Assembly (NCBI GenBank): GCA_949825025.1
Contig: OX463788.1
Coordinates: 24,720,069 to 24,784,068, forward strand
DNA: 64,000 nt
Direction: 5' to 3'
Source of the DNA: Siphlonurus alternatus
Lineage: Eukaryota > Arthropoda > Insecta > Ephemeroptera > Siphlonuridae
Part shown: positions 12,296 through 24,744 of the stretch, piece by piece
Numbering within the stretch: position 1 is the first letter of the stretch
Layout: each line of letters begins with the position of its first letter
Position numbers and translations under genes: made by a program
The notes under the pieces: model-generated
The model's database searches: none
What the model saw: the letters and a program-made list of their open reading frames with translations, nothing else
What the model was told of the DNA's origin: nothing

Positions 12296-12911
12296 ATTTT
12301 AATATTATGTCTTATTAATGTTTTGACACTTTTTTTTTTGTTTTTTTAGTCTTCTCGAATTTTCACTTGAAATGCGACATAGTACGTACATAGTATAAAT
12401 CGCGATCTTTTTACCTCGTTGCGCATTTTTACTTTTTCCGCTAAAAATTTTAATTTTGCGTTATATTGAAGAATTCAAATTTCAAAGGACCAAAAAGTCT
12501 ACTTGATTACCTTATATCAAGTTTTCCATGTACCACACAAATTTAATATTGAATTTTACCTATATTACAACAAATTCTCATCGTATTTTTGTATTTTTTT
12601 TTTTTTTTGCAGGATCTATTCCTGGCCAAACGGAAGAAACTCATCAATCCTGATGCTGACTCTGAATACTTGTTATTTTTTTTAATATTTATTGTAATAA
12701 TTATTGTAATAATTATTGTAATAATTATTAATAATAATTTAATTTTTTGATATTTCCCATATTGTTGATGTATCGAATATTCTTACAAATTGTAAATATT
12801 GAATGAAAGAATAAATTTTATAAGCAATGAATACAAAAATTATTATGCAGTCTTTTATTAATTAGTTTTATATATATAATTAATTAAGCTGTCAATAAGA
12901 TATTAGAAATT
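12296..12911. other. AT-rich non-coding stretch
   Basis: Contains a short tandem ATAATTATTGTA run at about 12690-12735. No gene recognised. Confidence 0.35.
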
Positions 12912-13141
12912 GTATGGGATAAATATGGTCATTTGAATGGTTTTCGTCACATACTTTGACCATACCTAGACCATACCAGGGTGCTGAGAAATATGGTCAA
13001 ATATATCGTATTTTCGGTCATTTTTCCCAGATTTTAGACCATATTTTGTATGGGAAATGTATGGGACAAAGTATGGTTATTGTATGGTATATCCCATACA
13101 ATAACCATATTTTTTCCCATACATTTTATTCCCATATAATT
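12912..13141. mobile_element. Second GTATGG-rich fold-back element
   Basis: TTGTATGGGATAAATATGG on the left mirrors the complement of ATATGGGAATAAAATG on the right, with many internal GTATGG, ACCATA and CCATAC words in both orientations. It is related in word content to 8935-9165. Termini are approximate. Confidence 0.5.
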
Positions 13142-14957
13142 TTTTACTTTTGTATATTATATATATATAATAAAGAATAAAAAAAAAAAAAGCATTTTAT
13201 GATCATCCTTTCCATTCCCTTATCGGCATTACGTCACACAAAAGTAAAACCATTTTTTACACGAAAGGTTTCATGCGTATTATGGCAAACAATACAAGAG
13301 TTTCATGTTTACGTTTCGGGTAGCAGGGAGATGCCAAAAAGTGCCCGAAGATCTTCGGGATGTAGACAGAAAACCCTAAAATCCTATGCTGTCCGGGTTA
13401 ACGTAACTCACAACATGTATTTTTTAATAATAGTTTTGGTCACCAAATATTTGTCTTCAATAGCATCGGTTCTTCTTGTCACCATTTGTGAAAGAAAATT
13501 GTAAGAAAAATTATGCGAATAGCCAGGAGAAATTATATAACTTACTTCTAGACCAACTTTGGCACGTATTTGCATGCTATGCCGCTGAAAATGTTTTGCC
13601 TACAAAATCGTGACGTCATATTGTTTTCTAACGTATGGTGAAAGACTCGTATAGAGCCTTTTTCACATTTGTCATGTAAGTTATTTGCTTTACTATACCT
13701 GCATATAATAATGACTATACTAATAAGAATATTGTATACTGTACACATTGCATGCAGTGTACACAGTATTACACACATACTGATGCATCTATCAGTTGGG
13801 ATGGTCTGAGATGTAATGCCAGCAAATATAAGAGGGCATCACATTAGCACCTTGTAAATTTACTTATCAATTGATCTCTCAAATCTTAATTATCGCGTAC
13901 AAGCAAAATAAGTGTATTATATGCGCTTAATGCAAAATGATATAATTTACAGTTGATCGATTTACTAACTCGTGTCACTTTTTGAGTGCATCAATCAAAA
14001 TTTCATAATATATATTGTATATGATCTAGTTAATGGCAAAGACCGTAAATTTTGTAACGAAAAGCTGACGAGCTCTCTGCATCTCTCTCTCTCTCTCTCT
14101 CTCAACGGTTTTTGCGATTTGAAAAGAAATGGATAGTTGTAGTTTTCATACAATTTTAAGGACATTGTCGGAATTCGAGTTTGAGAGCTATAACATCATA
14201 AATATATATTTGTATTTATGGCATGCTCCTGTAAATCCTGTAATCCAGCTACCTAGAGGCTTGATTTTGGAGATTTTGATTTTGAATTTATTGTGTTTTT
14301 TTCCGCCTCGGAGAAACATTGATAATTTCAAATACCGTCATCTGATGGAGTATGATAACTTGTCTTCATTGACTATCTAATTGTAAGATTTAAATATTTA
14401 AGGCTTAACCTGAGAAATTTGGACGAAAAATTCACTAGAACAGATTTTCTTCAAATTAATTTGGTGGACTTACAACAATCGTCAAATTAGTTCTGAATTT
14501 TTTTCGGAATTTTTTAACCGTTGGTTTAATTACAATTAATTTATTTAAATGAGAATTTTGTATAATCCTTCCAATGTTAAATTTGTTAATTAGCATTGCA
14601 AAAAAACTATACAACAGATTCTTTTACATTTTTTTTTACTAAAACCTAATTTTTTAGACTATTTTTCTGAATTGTTTTCATATATTTCGAACCGTGGCGA
14701 TGATTGTTTTCCATATGTGATGAGAAATGTGGCAACACTCTCAATGACTGTTGTTACCACCCCCTCCTAACAAATTATTCGCATTCCAATGCAAACAGTG
14801 TTGCCAGTATAGCCACGCCTCTTGACCTTGACAGACAAATTCTCAGGTTATACCTTAAATTAATATATTATATCTCACAGTGGTATCGTAAGACACAAAC
14901 ACCTGTACCACACTAAAATTTTGAATGCCGAATGGGTTTCAGTATTTTATGTCGATT
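13142..14957. other. Non-coding stretch with a (CT)n tract
   Basis: A CT dinucleotide run lies at about 14082-14103. The short frames at 13199-13504 (+), 13548-13778 (-) and 14129-14380 (+) show no recognisable domain and no splice context. Nothing else supported. Confidence 0.35.
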
Positions 14958-14965
14958 AATTACAT

Positions 14966-16651
14966 CAGGGTCGGTGTGGCAGCAAAAGGCCCGAGCTGCG
15001 AATGGGCCCGAAGGGCCCGCCCCGTGCCCCCGTGCAGTGTAGGGGAGGGGGGGGGGGGAGACCTCGTCGGAGTCGGAAAAAAAAATGAAAAAGGGGCGTG
15101 GCTTTTCTTTTTGTTATGAAAATTTGTATTATATTCTTCAAAAAGCCTATTGGCGTTTTTCAATTAACGTCAACTGCCAGGATGATTTTCTACTAACATG
15201 TGCTGCGATATACTGTCAAAAATTTCATTCACAAAACACTTTTTTGGTTAAAAAAGTATTAAAAAATTACTTAAAATTTAAGTTTCGATAAAAAATTATG
15301 AAATAATATTAAGAGGCGCCTCTTGGCGTTTTTCAATTAACATCAAACTGTCAGGATGATTTTCTACTGACATGTGCTACGATATACTGCCAAAAATTTC
15401 ATTCACAAAACACATGGCATTGGTTAAAAAAGTATTAAAGAATTACTTTATTTTAAGTTTCGATAAAAATTAAATCATGAAATATTTTTCAGAAAGCTCT
15501 TGGCGTTTTTCAATTAACGTCAAACTGCCAGGATGATTTTCTACTGACATGTACTACGATATACTGTCAATTATTTCATTCACAAAAGCATTTGTATTGA
15601 TTTTTTTTTTTTTTTTAATGAAATGTAGCATGACGAAAATATTTAAAATATTTTGGAAGTCATGTGGTCTTAGTGTGAAAAGTTGACCTGTAATCAAATC
15701 ACCTTTTTATTAATATACATATTTATTTTTGTATTTTTGTGGATTCAACTGTTCAACTGCATTTCTGTAGCACAATAACCCGCAGCAATCTCACTTTTCA
15801 GCAGAATTTGTTTAAAGTATTATTTTATTTTTACAGGAAAAATTAACCAATGCCAACTCAATTTGACTTAATGCTTGAATTAGTAATTATTGCTAAAAAT
15901 AGTTCGAATTAGCGCTCTCCTCCGAAGTTAAAAAGATAGAGAAAATAAAAGGTTAAAAGTGTTCCATAGAATTTGCCATAAATTATGGTTCTCCAGGAAA
16001 AAATTCCAAAGTCAGAGAGAATACGAGTTATGGCATTTAACATGGGTCCTTAATTGCCTGGACCTTAATTGCCCCCAACTTACTCGAAGAAAGTTCGTTG
16101 GTGGTACGAGACGATCGAGCCACCAATCCACGAACTTTCTTTTGGGAATCGAGGGGTTTTGACAGTTAAGGCCCCATGTTAAATGCCGCGTTCAGTCTGA
16201 CTTTAGATTTGTTCTCTGCAATCTCTGCATTAACTCCCACTTTAAGTACAGAAGGCTGAGAAGGTTTGCTAATTTTTCAGAGTTCATTTCATGAGAATGA
16301 ATTGCCACATCAATTATTAAGAACACTGACAATACCCTTATTATATTTAGTAGAAAATTAGCTGTCTATCCACCAGGGGCCCCGGGTCCGCACATATTTA
16401 ATTGTAAGTTAATTAATCACCATTAATGGTGTTAGAAAAAAAATAACACGGGAATAGTATACAAAAATATTACGACATTTTTTTTTAAATGTCTGCAAAG
16501 AAGTTAAATTATTTTCAATATTTTTTTACGTTTTTTTTTTTCCTTTCTTTTTCTTCTTTTATATTTTTATTTTGCAAAGGCCCGTGGGGCCCGCCACAGC
16601 TGGGGCCAGGACCGCATTTGCGGCCTAGCGGCCCTGGCCAGACCGACCCTG
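14966..16651. mobile_element. 1.69-kb non-autonomous hAT element
   Basis: The termini are CAGGGTCGGTGTGGC and the complement of CAGGGTCGGTCTGGC. A perfect 8-bp target duplication, AATTACAT, flanks the element (14958-14965 and 16652-16659), which is diagnostic of hAT. Subterminal G/C-rich arrays (GGCCCGAGC, GGGCCCG, GGCCCCGGG) sit near both ends. The interior has a triple direct repeat (see separate entry) and no transposase frame. Confidence 0.9.
15148..15590. repeat. Three direct repeats inside the hAT element
   Basis: The block TTGGCGTTTTTCAATTAAC, then TGCCAGGATGATTTTCTACT, then CGATATACTG occurs at about 15150, 15325 and 15500, a spacing of about 175 bp, with a few substitutions per copy. 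Confidence 0.85.
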
Positions 16652-16679
16652 AATTACATAATTATTATAATTTCATAAT

Positions 16680-16841
16680 ATTTCCAGCTCTTTTTGACCA
16701 AATAATCTACTTTAATCTAAGTACAAATTTAGTACTGATAAAAGAGTGACAATTTTATGCACTTTAATTGACTCCCTTTTTTCAGTTCCAAATTAGTGTA
16801 TTTAGATTAAGTAGATTATATGGTCAAAAGTGCTGGAGATA
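16680..16841. mobile_element. Small fold-back (MITE-like) element
   Basis: The left arm TTTCCAGCTCTTTTTGACC, then ATAATCTACTTTAATCTAA, is mirrored by TTAGATTAAGTAGATTATA, then GGTCAAAAGTGCTGGAGA. Imperfect arms of about 50 bp around a ~60-bp centre. Confidence 0.65.
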
Positions 16842-17630
16842 AGATGACATTAGAACAATAAAATGGGTTGGCTGCACGGCCGATTTTAAGTGGCGGAAAC
16901 GAAAGAGGAGGTGCTGAAATGCAGGTGTGAATTTTATGCGAATTTTTTGAGCACTTTAACTTTGTATAAATGCAGTTTTAAAAGATGCATTTCACCTGGA
17001 AGCCATCGCCTACCGCCTTTGACGTCATCGAAATGTCAGGTTCGGTTCACTATAGATATGCATACCTGTACTCACCTGCATAACAGGTAGCCAATCAAAA
17101 ACAATCTAGCCAAAATTCAAAATTTCAAATGCCTAGCCTGATCGAAGTGGATGAGTTTTAAAACTTAAAAAATGCACATTATTCCATGTACGCGTACTGT
17201 AAAAACACACTGGGAGATAAGTAATATTACAAACATACCTTTCATCATATTTAAATAATAGAAATTGTTTCTCAAATAGTTTCATTTTATTGAAGAGAAG
17301 ATGCAATATCAAGTCCTTCCACCACACTCTCTTTTTAAATGATTGGCGCCGTTAGCAGCAATCAGCCAATGAAAATGTGTAAATTTATCATACTACTGAA
17401 CTCCTTCCGTATCTGCTGAATATCTATTGAATTATTATATTAAACCTAAAACTGAGTCTCTTTTCTTATCTACGAAGATAGTAGGATGCCGTAGGATTCA
17501 TATTTAACTTTATTAAGACCCTTGAATCATAATTTTTAAATGTCTTTTCAACCCCCTACTTGCTGCTGCTAAAACCATTAGTGGAATGATTGAAAAATAA
17601 ATACAGTTTTAATTTCGATTATCCTAGCAT

Positions 17631-17706
17631 GGGCGTCTGTGGCCTAGTGAAAGTACACTTGTCGTTCACGCAGAAGTTTTAGGTTCAATTAAATCCCCTC
17701 TGGGTC
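17631..17706 (+). other. tRNA-like segment, left arm
   Basis: GGGCGTCTGTGGCCTAGTG resembles an A-box and AGGTTCAATTAAATCC a B-box interrupted by an insertion. The cloverleaf is not convincing, so a tRNA-derived SINE head or relic is more likely than a working tRNA gene. Confidence 0.45.
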
Positions 17707-17992
17707 ATTTTATATTTTTAGTAGCACGAGGAAGTTTATTTCACATTTTTAATGCAGATCGACGGGGTAAAATTGTTTTGTTTTTTATGATTTGTTATTA
17801 ATTTTTCTATCATTGTATGACACGCTTTTTTTTTTTTTTTTTTGCAAAGTTTTTGAAGTGCGTATTTATATGAAAAAGTGTGACTTATAATACTATAATA
17901 TAATTATATTGTAAGAAATAATAATATTATTTTACCCCGTCTGCATTAAAAATGTGAAATAAACTTCCTCGTGCTACTAAAAATATAAAATG

Positions 17993-18064
17993 ACCCAGAG
18001 GGGATTTGAACCTAAAACTTCTGCGTGGACGACAAGTGTACTTCCACTAGGCCACAGACGGCCA
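17993..18064 (-). other. tRNA-like segment, right arm
   Basis: This is the mirror copy of the left-arm segment and is better preserved: on the - strand GTGGCCTAGTGGAAG (A-box-like) and GGTTCAAATCCCC (intact B-box consensus). The spacing of about 35-40 bp suits a polymerase III promoter. I could not fold a clean anticodon arm. Confidence 0.5.
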
Positions 18065-18828
18065 TGCTAGGATAGTCGAAATTAAAACTGTATTTATTTT
18101 TCAATCATTCCACTAATAGTTTTAGCAGCAGCAAATAGGGGGTTGAAAAGACATTTAAAAATTATGATTCAATGGTCTTAATAAAGTTAAATATGAATCC
18201 TACGGCATCCTACTATCTTCGTAGATAAGAAAAGAGACTCAGTTTTAGGTTTAATATAATAATTCAATAGATATTCAGCAGATACGGAAGGAGACCAGTA
18301 TGATAAATTTACACATTTTCATTGGCTGATTGCTGCTAACGGCGCCAATCATTTAAAAAGCGAGTGTGGTGGAAGGACTTGATATTGCATCTTCTCTTCA
18401 ATAAAATGAAACTATTTGAGAAACAATTTCTATTATTTAAATATGATGAAAGGTATGTTTGTAATATTACTTATCTCCCAGTGTGTTTTTACAGTACGCG
18501 TACATGGAATAATGTGCATTTTTAAGTTTTAAAACTCATCCACTTCGATCAGGCTAGGCATTTGAAATTTTGAATTTTGGCTAGATTGTTTTTGATTGGC
18601 TACCTGTTATGCAGGTGAGTACAGGTATGCATATCTATAGTGAACCGAACCTGACATTTCGATGACGTCAAAGGCGGTAGGCAATGGCTTCCAGGTGAAA
18701 TGCATCTTTTAAAACTGCATTTATACAAAGTTACAGTGCTCAAAAAATTCGTAAAAAATTCACACCTGCATTTCAGCACCTCCTCTTTCGTTTCCGCCAC
18801 TTAAAATCGGCCGTGCAGCCAACCCATT

Positions 18829-20008
18829 ATGTCATACTGACATAAAATACTGACACCAATTCAGCATCTAAATTTTTTATTTTAAATAGTAAGAAGGAAT
18901 TACACTTATTACAAGTATAATTCCTATGTTGAATTTGTGTAATTCAGTATAAAAAATTCTAAATATTTTATTCTTCAAATGTGGGAAATAAAAATGCTAC
19001 ACATCATGCAGTGATGCATGCAAACGATTTAAAGAGGTAAAATAATATTTTTATTATAATATATTTATTTTAATAATCTAAAACTAGTATAATTTATTCT
19101 GTAATAAAGTATAATTCCTTTGTACAAGGATAATGATTATGCATGCAGTATATTAAGAAATCATAACATTATAAACTTCAAATTAAAAGTCTCCAAACAC
19201 TTCATTGAATGTAAAACACTCTCACTCTCGATATCCTAGAGTACCGTATCTTTTTACCTCTTTTTTTTTTTTTTTTAAGACCTGCAGCTATACTGATAAC
19301 CACCTTTGACGCAAAATAAGATTGGCTAAGACGCGCACTGTGAGATAAGCTGTTGAGGCAGACACAATAATGCATTACAACGTGGGCGGGCGGCCAACGG
19401 GACACCACAAAAGCGGTGCAAATGTCTTCATAGGTGGCTCTTGCTGTTATCTGTGACTGCAAGAAAGTGAGCACAAATACTGACAGTACAGGAATAATAC
19501 AGTAATACAGGATAAACTTAAACTGGGCCCGCAATAATATATATAAAAAAAAATAGAATAAAGAAAATTCCCGTACGTTAGGAAAAGCTTCAATATCGGA
19601 ATGACCCATTTCGTTATTATCTACAGCATAAATTTTCCAGATTCATTGCTCATTGTACGTCAACGATTGTCAACTGTCTACATTTCTCGATTTTACGTGA
19701 CCTAAATTATTATTTAATAATTTACAATGGTGAAAATTCCGGGGAATCCTCCTACATCTATAATATTATATTTCATTCTTTTTTGTCACATGCTAAATGC
19801 CTCAGTTAAGCCTAATCATACGTAATTCATAATTATTTAATTGCTCCTCGGTTGTGCAAAACAATATAAGAACGTCAGATACATTAGTAAATCAAAGAAA
19901 ATTTAAAATTACGTCAAAATCTTCGAGAAAAAAATAAACAAACAGACAAACAAACAAATAAGACAAAAACAATAACATTATAGTAACATTGTCGTCCTAC
20001 AAAAGTAA
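18829..20008. other. AT-rich non-coding stretch
   Basis: The 135-residue - frame at 19202-19609 has no recognisable domain; its lysine run comes from a poly-T tract on the + strand. No feature supported. Confidence 0.35.
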
Positions 20009-20404
20009 TTTTTTTTTTTTTTTTTACAAGGATACACCCCTAAGAGCTTACAGCTCGCGGCGGGGTACTGGGTAGGGATAAGGTAGGAAACGGATAGTGG
20101 CCACGGCCTGCATGCTTACGCGTCCCAGCATTCGCTGAGGTGAAACTGAGGGAACCGTGGAAAACCTCAGTCAGGACGGACACCTCTACTTTTTCTCAAT
20201 GGACCAAAGCGATGTCCAAAGCCTGGGGAACCACACACAAGTGCATCACTGCACTGGGTGGAAAGCGAGACGAATTTACCCCAGGGAGGGAGCAGTGTAT
20301 TTTTTACTTGAAACGGTCACCCATCCAAGTACTAACCACGCTCGACGTAGCCTGACTTCGGTGATCTAACGGGAACCGGTCAATGCACTGCGCCACGCTC
20401 GACC
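20009..20404 (-). mobile_element. 5S-headed SINE, full length
   Basis: Read on the - strand it opens GGTCGAGCGTGGCGCAGTGC, continues with the 3' two-thirds of a 5S rRNA (GATCACCGAAGTCAG, then GTCGAGCGTGGTTAGTACTT, then GGATGGGTGACC, covering the internal A-box/IE/C-box region), passes through a central domain (TTTTCCACGGTTCCCTCAG), a GC-rich tail (TACCCCGCCGCGAGCTGTAA) and ends in poly-A. Frames seen across it (20140-20369) are repeat-derived. Three relatives lie in the window. Confidence 0.9.
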
Positions 20405-20645
20405 TTATAATCCAGCTGTAAAAATTAGACAAGCTAAGACAAGTGTAAAAACTATATGCTTATACACTTAGTGATATGTTTTAATGTTATCCATATATAG
20501 TTAATTGATTAATTGTTGTTTCCTTTGTACTGTGTTTTCAGGGGTTTACTGCGCTTCTTCCGGGAAGTGATTTGTTCTTATTGGACTGTTTGTAAATCTC
20601 CTGCCTCTGACATGAGGGAAATATAATAAAATAAAATATTTGTAA
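20405..20645 (+). mobile_element. Probable LINE 3' end
   Basis: The stretch ends TGACATGAGGGAAATATAAT followed by AAAATAAAATA. Termini of this style, a short frame closing with a stop then (AAAAT)n, are typical of CR1/L2-type LINEs. No reverse-transcriptase motif survives, so the call rests on the tail. Confidence 0.3.
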
Positions 20646-20699
20646 ATAACAAAACTGATATTGCACTGGAAACTGGAATGACAATTTTATTCACTATGG

Positions 20700-20850
20700 T
20701 TTGTAATAGTTTATTTTTATTTTATTATTTCTTTCATGGGCACAATACAATAATATATAACAAATATATATTATAGTCAAAATTGAATTTACAAATAAAG
20801 GCCCATGGGGCAAATAAAAAAGATTGCTGAGCAGTCCATTCACTGAAAAG
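20700..20850 (-). mobile_element. Probable LINE 3' end, opposite strand
   Basis: On the - strand it reads TTGTGCCCATGAAAGAAATA followed by ATAAAATAAAAATAAA, again a CR1/L2-style tail. Only the 3' untranslated end is present. Confidence 0.3.
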
Positions 20851-20910
20851 TGTTCATTCACCCATTTGAATTAAATTAAAAATATCACAAATTAATTAAT
20901 TAATAGTTAA

Positions 20911-21265
20911 GGTAGAGGTAATACGCCCAATGTTGGCAATGTTAATAAAAATCCCATTCATGAAAATTATGAAAAAAATTTAAAATGTTCTCCTTTACAT
21001 ACCTTATCAGTAGGTAAAATATCAGGTATGCAAAAACGAGCTAGTTTTCGAGTTATTAATTTTTAAAGTTGACTAATTTAACATGGAAGTTCCATTTCTC
21101 CATGTTAAATTAGTCAACTTTAAAAATTATAACTCGAAAACTAGCTCGTTTTTATACATCTGATATTTTACTTACTGATAAGGTATGTAAAGGAGAACAT
21201 TTTAATTTTTTTTCATAATTTTCATGAATGGGATTTTTATTAACATTGGGCGTGTTATCTCTACC
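20911..21265. mobile_element. TTAA fold-back element, best-preserved copy
   Basis: TTAA flanks both ends (20907-20910 and 21266-21269). The element begins GGTAGAGGTAATACGCCC and ends with its complement, and the two ~165-bp arms match almost throughout, meeting near GGAAGTTCCATTTCTCC. The TTAA duplication is that of piggyBac- or Kolobok-like transposases. No coding content. Confidence 0.85.
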
Positions 21266-21269
21266 TTAA

Positions 21270-23680
21270 ATGATATGGACACACTGAGCAATCAATATAA
21301 AGATGTACACAAAGCAAAGGAGCTGTTTAATTATAATAATTCACAATAATTTTTTATAAGATTCCCTAATGCTCTAATTACAAAAAACATGACAAGAAAA
21401 AAATCAATCATTCAAACATATTTCTAATTTGTCACAGTCTAGCATAAAAAAGCTGACATATATATAATTATTACTCGATCAAGACAAAAAAACTAGAACA
21501 ACAGAGGAGTCTATTATCTGCGAAGGAAAATATATTAATAATGAAGTGCTTATATATATAACAACCTGAATCAATGAATTTCTCATTTAAATGCTCTTTG
21601 GTATTATAGTAACATTTCTTAAGTATTATAGGAAAACTTTCAATAGTTTTGGAAAATTACTCTGATTTATCTTTGTCTTAAAAAAATGACGGTATTCATG
21701 GTTGAAGAATGACCCACCAAACAGTACCAAAATATAGTTTGTTTGTTTTCTTTTCAAAATTGGAGACGTATTTTTTTTTTTCATTTAATTTTGATGCTAA
21801 GACTTGATTTAACTTGCAAGCATTCTTTCTTATTTGATATTTTCGTTGCCAGGTTTTAAAGTAAACTGATATTAGAGATAAAAAAGTAATTCTATTATAT
21901 ATACGGTATCAACCAACCTGCTTTTTGATTGAGTGTTTGAAAATTAGCTAACTACTCTATGACTTAATTTACGTGTATAGTGTGTTAACTTGAGAGATTC
22001 TGTCACAGTTTGTGGGTTTACACGCTGGTTGCATACTTTGCCCCTTATTTTGATAACCTTTAGCTACCAAATTTAATTTCAAAAACCTAAAACTCGCGTC
22101 AAACTATAGAGCAAAAATGTTTAAAATCTATCTTTCATTGTGGTGTAATTTATGTTGTCAAAGAATCTCTCCACTATATTATAATAAATATTGTAATATT
22201 GTTTATAATTAGTATATATTTATGTTATATGATTTGTTTATTGGATATATTTATTAACTTGAAGTATTATTTGTATATTTTAAGAAGCAAAGTTTCTGCA
22301 GACTCTCGAGGTCCTGGTGATGGAACTGTGCAGGAAATAAATTCGTCATTTCACTGTGGAGTTCAGTTTTTTTAGAAGATTATTCTTTATTTAACTTAAT
22401 AATCAACTCTTTGGTTACAGTCATATTAAGTTAACAAACATAACTATATTAACAGTATTAACAGTATATATAGCAGCGTATCGCTGAAGTTATGTGTAAT
22501 TCTAAAGAAGCAGGGTGCTGAAAATTTGTGAAAGTAAATAATAATGTTTAATGAAAAAAAAATGTACTCGTCATCTTTTCTTTGCAGCATTTCAACACAA
22601 CTGGTGCAAAAAAAATATCCATTTTCATTCTCATTAAACTACAATAACTAAAATAATTATAATATAGTACAGAGTGCAAGGAAATTAAAGGAACTTCAAA
22701 AATAACTTATAGGTCATATCAGAGAAGAGAGTTTAGGTACTGAACTAATGTAATGTAATAGGTCTGTTTGACCCCCAAGGATCCACACGCTTATCAAAAA
22801 ACATGCATATTATTATGCATGTAACTTTATTTTCCCCTTGGTTATACAGTTATACTGTTGTGGTGAATGTGTATGTGACATGATGACGTGTGTAAAATCT
22901 TATATCTATAATATGTATATTTGTTTGTGATGCATAAAACAAGGAAATTTAATTTTTAAATGTATTCAATGTAGTCTTAATATTATGCTTTATGCCATCT
23001 GGGAAAAATTTGATGGAAAAAGAACATTCTTTAGAATTTTGATGCGGATAATATATATAAAACACGCGAAAAGCTGCTCGATAAAATGTACATTTTTCTT
23101 ATTATAATTATTATTTATTATAATTAATATATCATTTTCACCTTTTATTTTAAAAATGTGAAATATAAGCTAGTATTTAAGCTTGATACTAATTTTCAAT
23201 GTATTAAAACATTAAAACCACCTCCATTTCTTAGAGCCTAAAATTTCAGCAAATCAGTTAAAGCCCACAGAGGTTTTCTTTGTGATGCATTGTTCGCTAA
23301 ATAAAAGCAATATTATACCCTTAACGATTAATCTCAGTTACTGCTGGAGTCAAAGAATATTTCCCTGCAAACGAATCGAATGAAATAAATTTTAAAAAAT
23401 CGAGAATGTTTTAAAACTTAAGGACTGTCGCTACGTAGCCGGCCACCAGAGGCGCAACGTTTGCGTTTCGAAAAATACTGATTGGAAGAATTTTGTTCCA
23501 ACATTTTTACAAAACTTTAAAGGATATTTAATTTTTAATTGTATAATATTAATTATATATATATTCTCTGATGAACAAGTTAATATGGATACTGTACAGC
23601 AATGTTTTAAGGACTTTACAAGTAAGAAAATTACACAATATATTTCCCCACTTTGTCACAAGCCCTCTTGCTGAATTTTT
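21270..23680. other. AT-rich non-coding stretch
   Basis: About 2.4 kb with no recognised gene or repeat family; short oligo-A and oligo-T runs only. Confidence 0.35.
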
Positions 23681-23689
23681 TTCTCCTCG

Positions 23690-23940
23690 GATGTACTGTG
23701 CATTGTCCCATTGTTCGGGACTGCACCTAGCTTGCTCGCCAGCAAGCAGCGAGGCAAGTGAGGATGGTCAGCTTGAGCTTTACCAGCAGCAGGGAGGGCG
23801 CCGAGACGGCTTACTAGTAGGTTCTGCGGGCTCGCGCACGGATCTGCACGGGCGGGCCCGTGGGCCGTGCAGACCTATATGGGCCATGCTCATGCAGCTC
23901 AGCATTGGTAGTCTGCACACGGAAATAATTGATGGCTCCT
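23690..23940. other. GC-rich island
   Basis: Strongly GC-rich relative to flanks, with GGCGGGCCCGTGGGCCGTGC and GCTCGCCAGCAAGCAGCGAGG. The 126-residue + frame (23571-23951) shows no domain. As with the other islands it may be a promoter or exon, but nothing ties it to a gene. Confidence 0.2.
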
Positions 23941-23991
23941 ACAAGGCCTAGCTCTAGCTATTAAATTCCTCCAATAAAAAAAAAATACATA

Positions 23992-23992
<1 letters not shown>

Positions 23993-24070
<78 letters not shown>
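23993..24070. repeat. (TA)n microsatellite
   Basis: A TA run with a single phase break, followed by 250 bp of AT-only sequence with TATATAATATA words up to about 24350. Confidence 0.9.
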
Positions 24071-24074
<4 letters not shown>

Positions 24075-24360
24075 CGATTTTTTTTATTGAGCAGAGAAAA
24101 ATTAATTAATTATTATAATTATTATTAATTATTGGACCGTAATTATATAAAATTATAATATTTATTATAACATTTATAATATAGTTATAATATATATCAT
24201 ATTATATAACTATATATATATATAATATATATATATAGTATTATATGTATAGTTATATGTATTTATATAATACATATCTACAAAAATATAAAATATATAT
24301 AAATATAAATAAATATATAAATTTATATTTATTATTTTTTTTTTTTAATAATAATATTAT

Positions 24361-24744
24361 TGGCACAGTGCATTGACCGGTTCTCGTTAGATCACCGAAG
24401 TCAAGCTACGTCGAGCGTGGTTAGTACTTGGATGGGTGACCGTTTCAAGTAAAAAATACGCTGCTCCCTCCCTGGGGTAAATTCGTCTCGCTTTCCACCC
24501 AGTGCAGTGATGCACTTGTGTGTGGTTCCCCAGGCTTTGGACATCGCTTTGGTCCATTGAGAAAAAGTAAAGGTGTCCGTCCTGACTGAGGTTTTCCACG
24601 GTTCCCTCAGTCTCACCTCAGCGAATGCTGGTACGCGTAAGCATGCAGGCCGTGGCCACTATCCGTTCCCTACCTTATATCCCTACCCAGTACCCCGCCG
24701 CGAGCTGTAAGCTCTAAGGGGTGTATCCTTGTAAAAAAAAAAAA
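24361..24744 (+). mobile_element. 5S-headed SINE, near full length
   Basis: It begins TGGCACAGTGCATTGACC, enters the 5S-derived part (GTTAGATCACCGAAGTCAAG, then GAGCGTGGTTAGTACTTGG, then ATGGGTGACCG), then the central domain GAGGTTTTCCACGGTTCCC with GCGAATGCTGG, and ends GTGTATCCTTG plus 12 A. The first ~10 bases present in the copy at 20009-20404 are missing. It is inserted in AT-rich DNA. Confidence 0.9.

Larger units (their letters stand above)
16862..18828. mobile_element. Giant ~2-kb inverted repeat (fold-back element)
   Basis: The left arm starts AATGGGTTGGCTGCACGGCC and the right arm ends with its complement; the two arms stay aligned for roughly 900-950 bp each and meet near 17845. 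As a result the peptide frames at 16890-17090 (+) and 18600-18800 (-) are almost identical, which is mirror symmetry rather than two genes. Only point differences separate the arms, so it is either recent or kept similar by conversion. Each arm contains a tRNA-like segment. No transposase is present. Confidence 0.85.

Noticed and set aside
17993..18064. Functional tRNA gene
   Set aside because: A- and B-boxes are present but no anticodon stem closes; the sequence is part of a fold-back element.
16890..18800. Two nearly identical 66-residue genes on opposite strands
   Set aside because: They are mirror images produced by the giant inverted repeat; no domain and no codon evidence.
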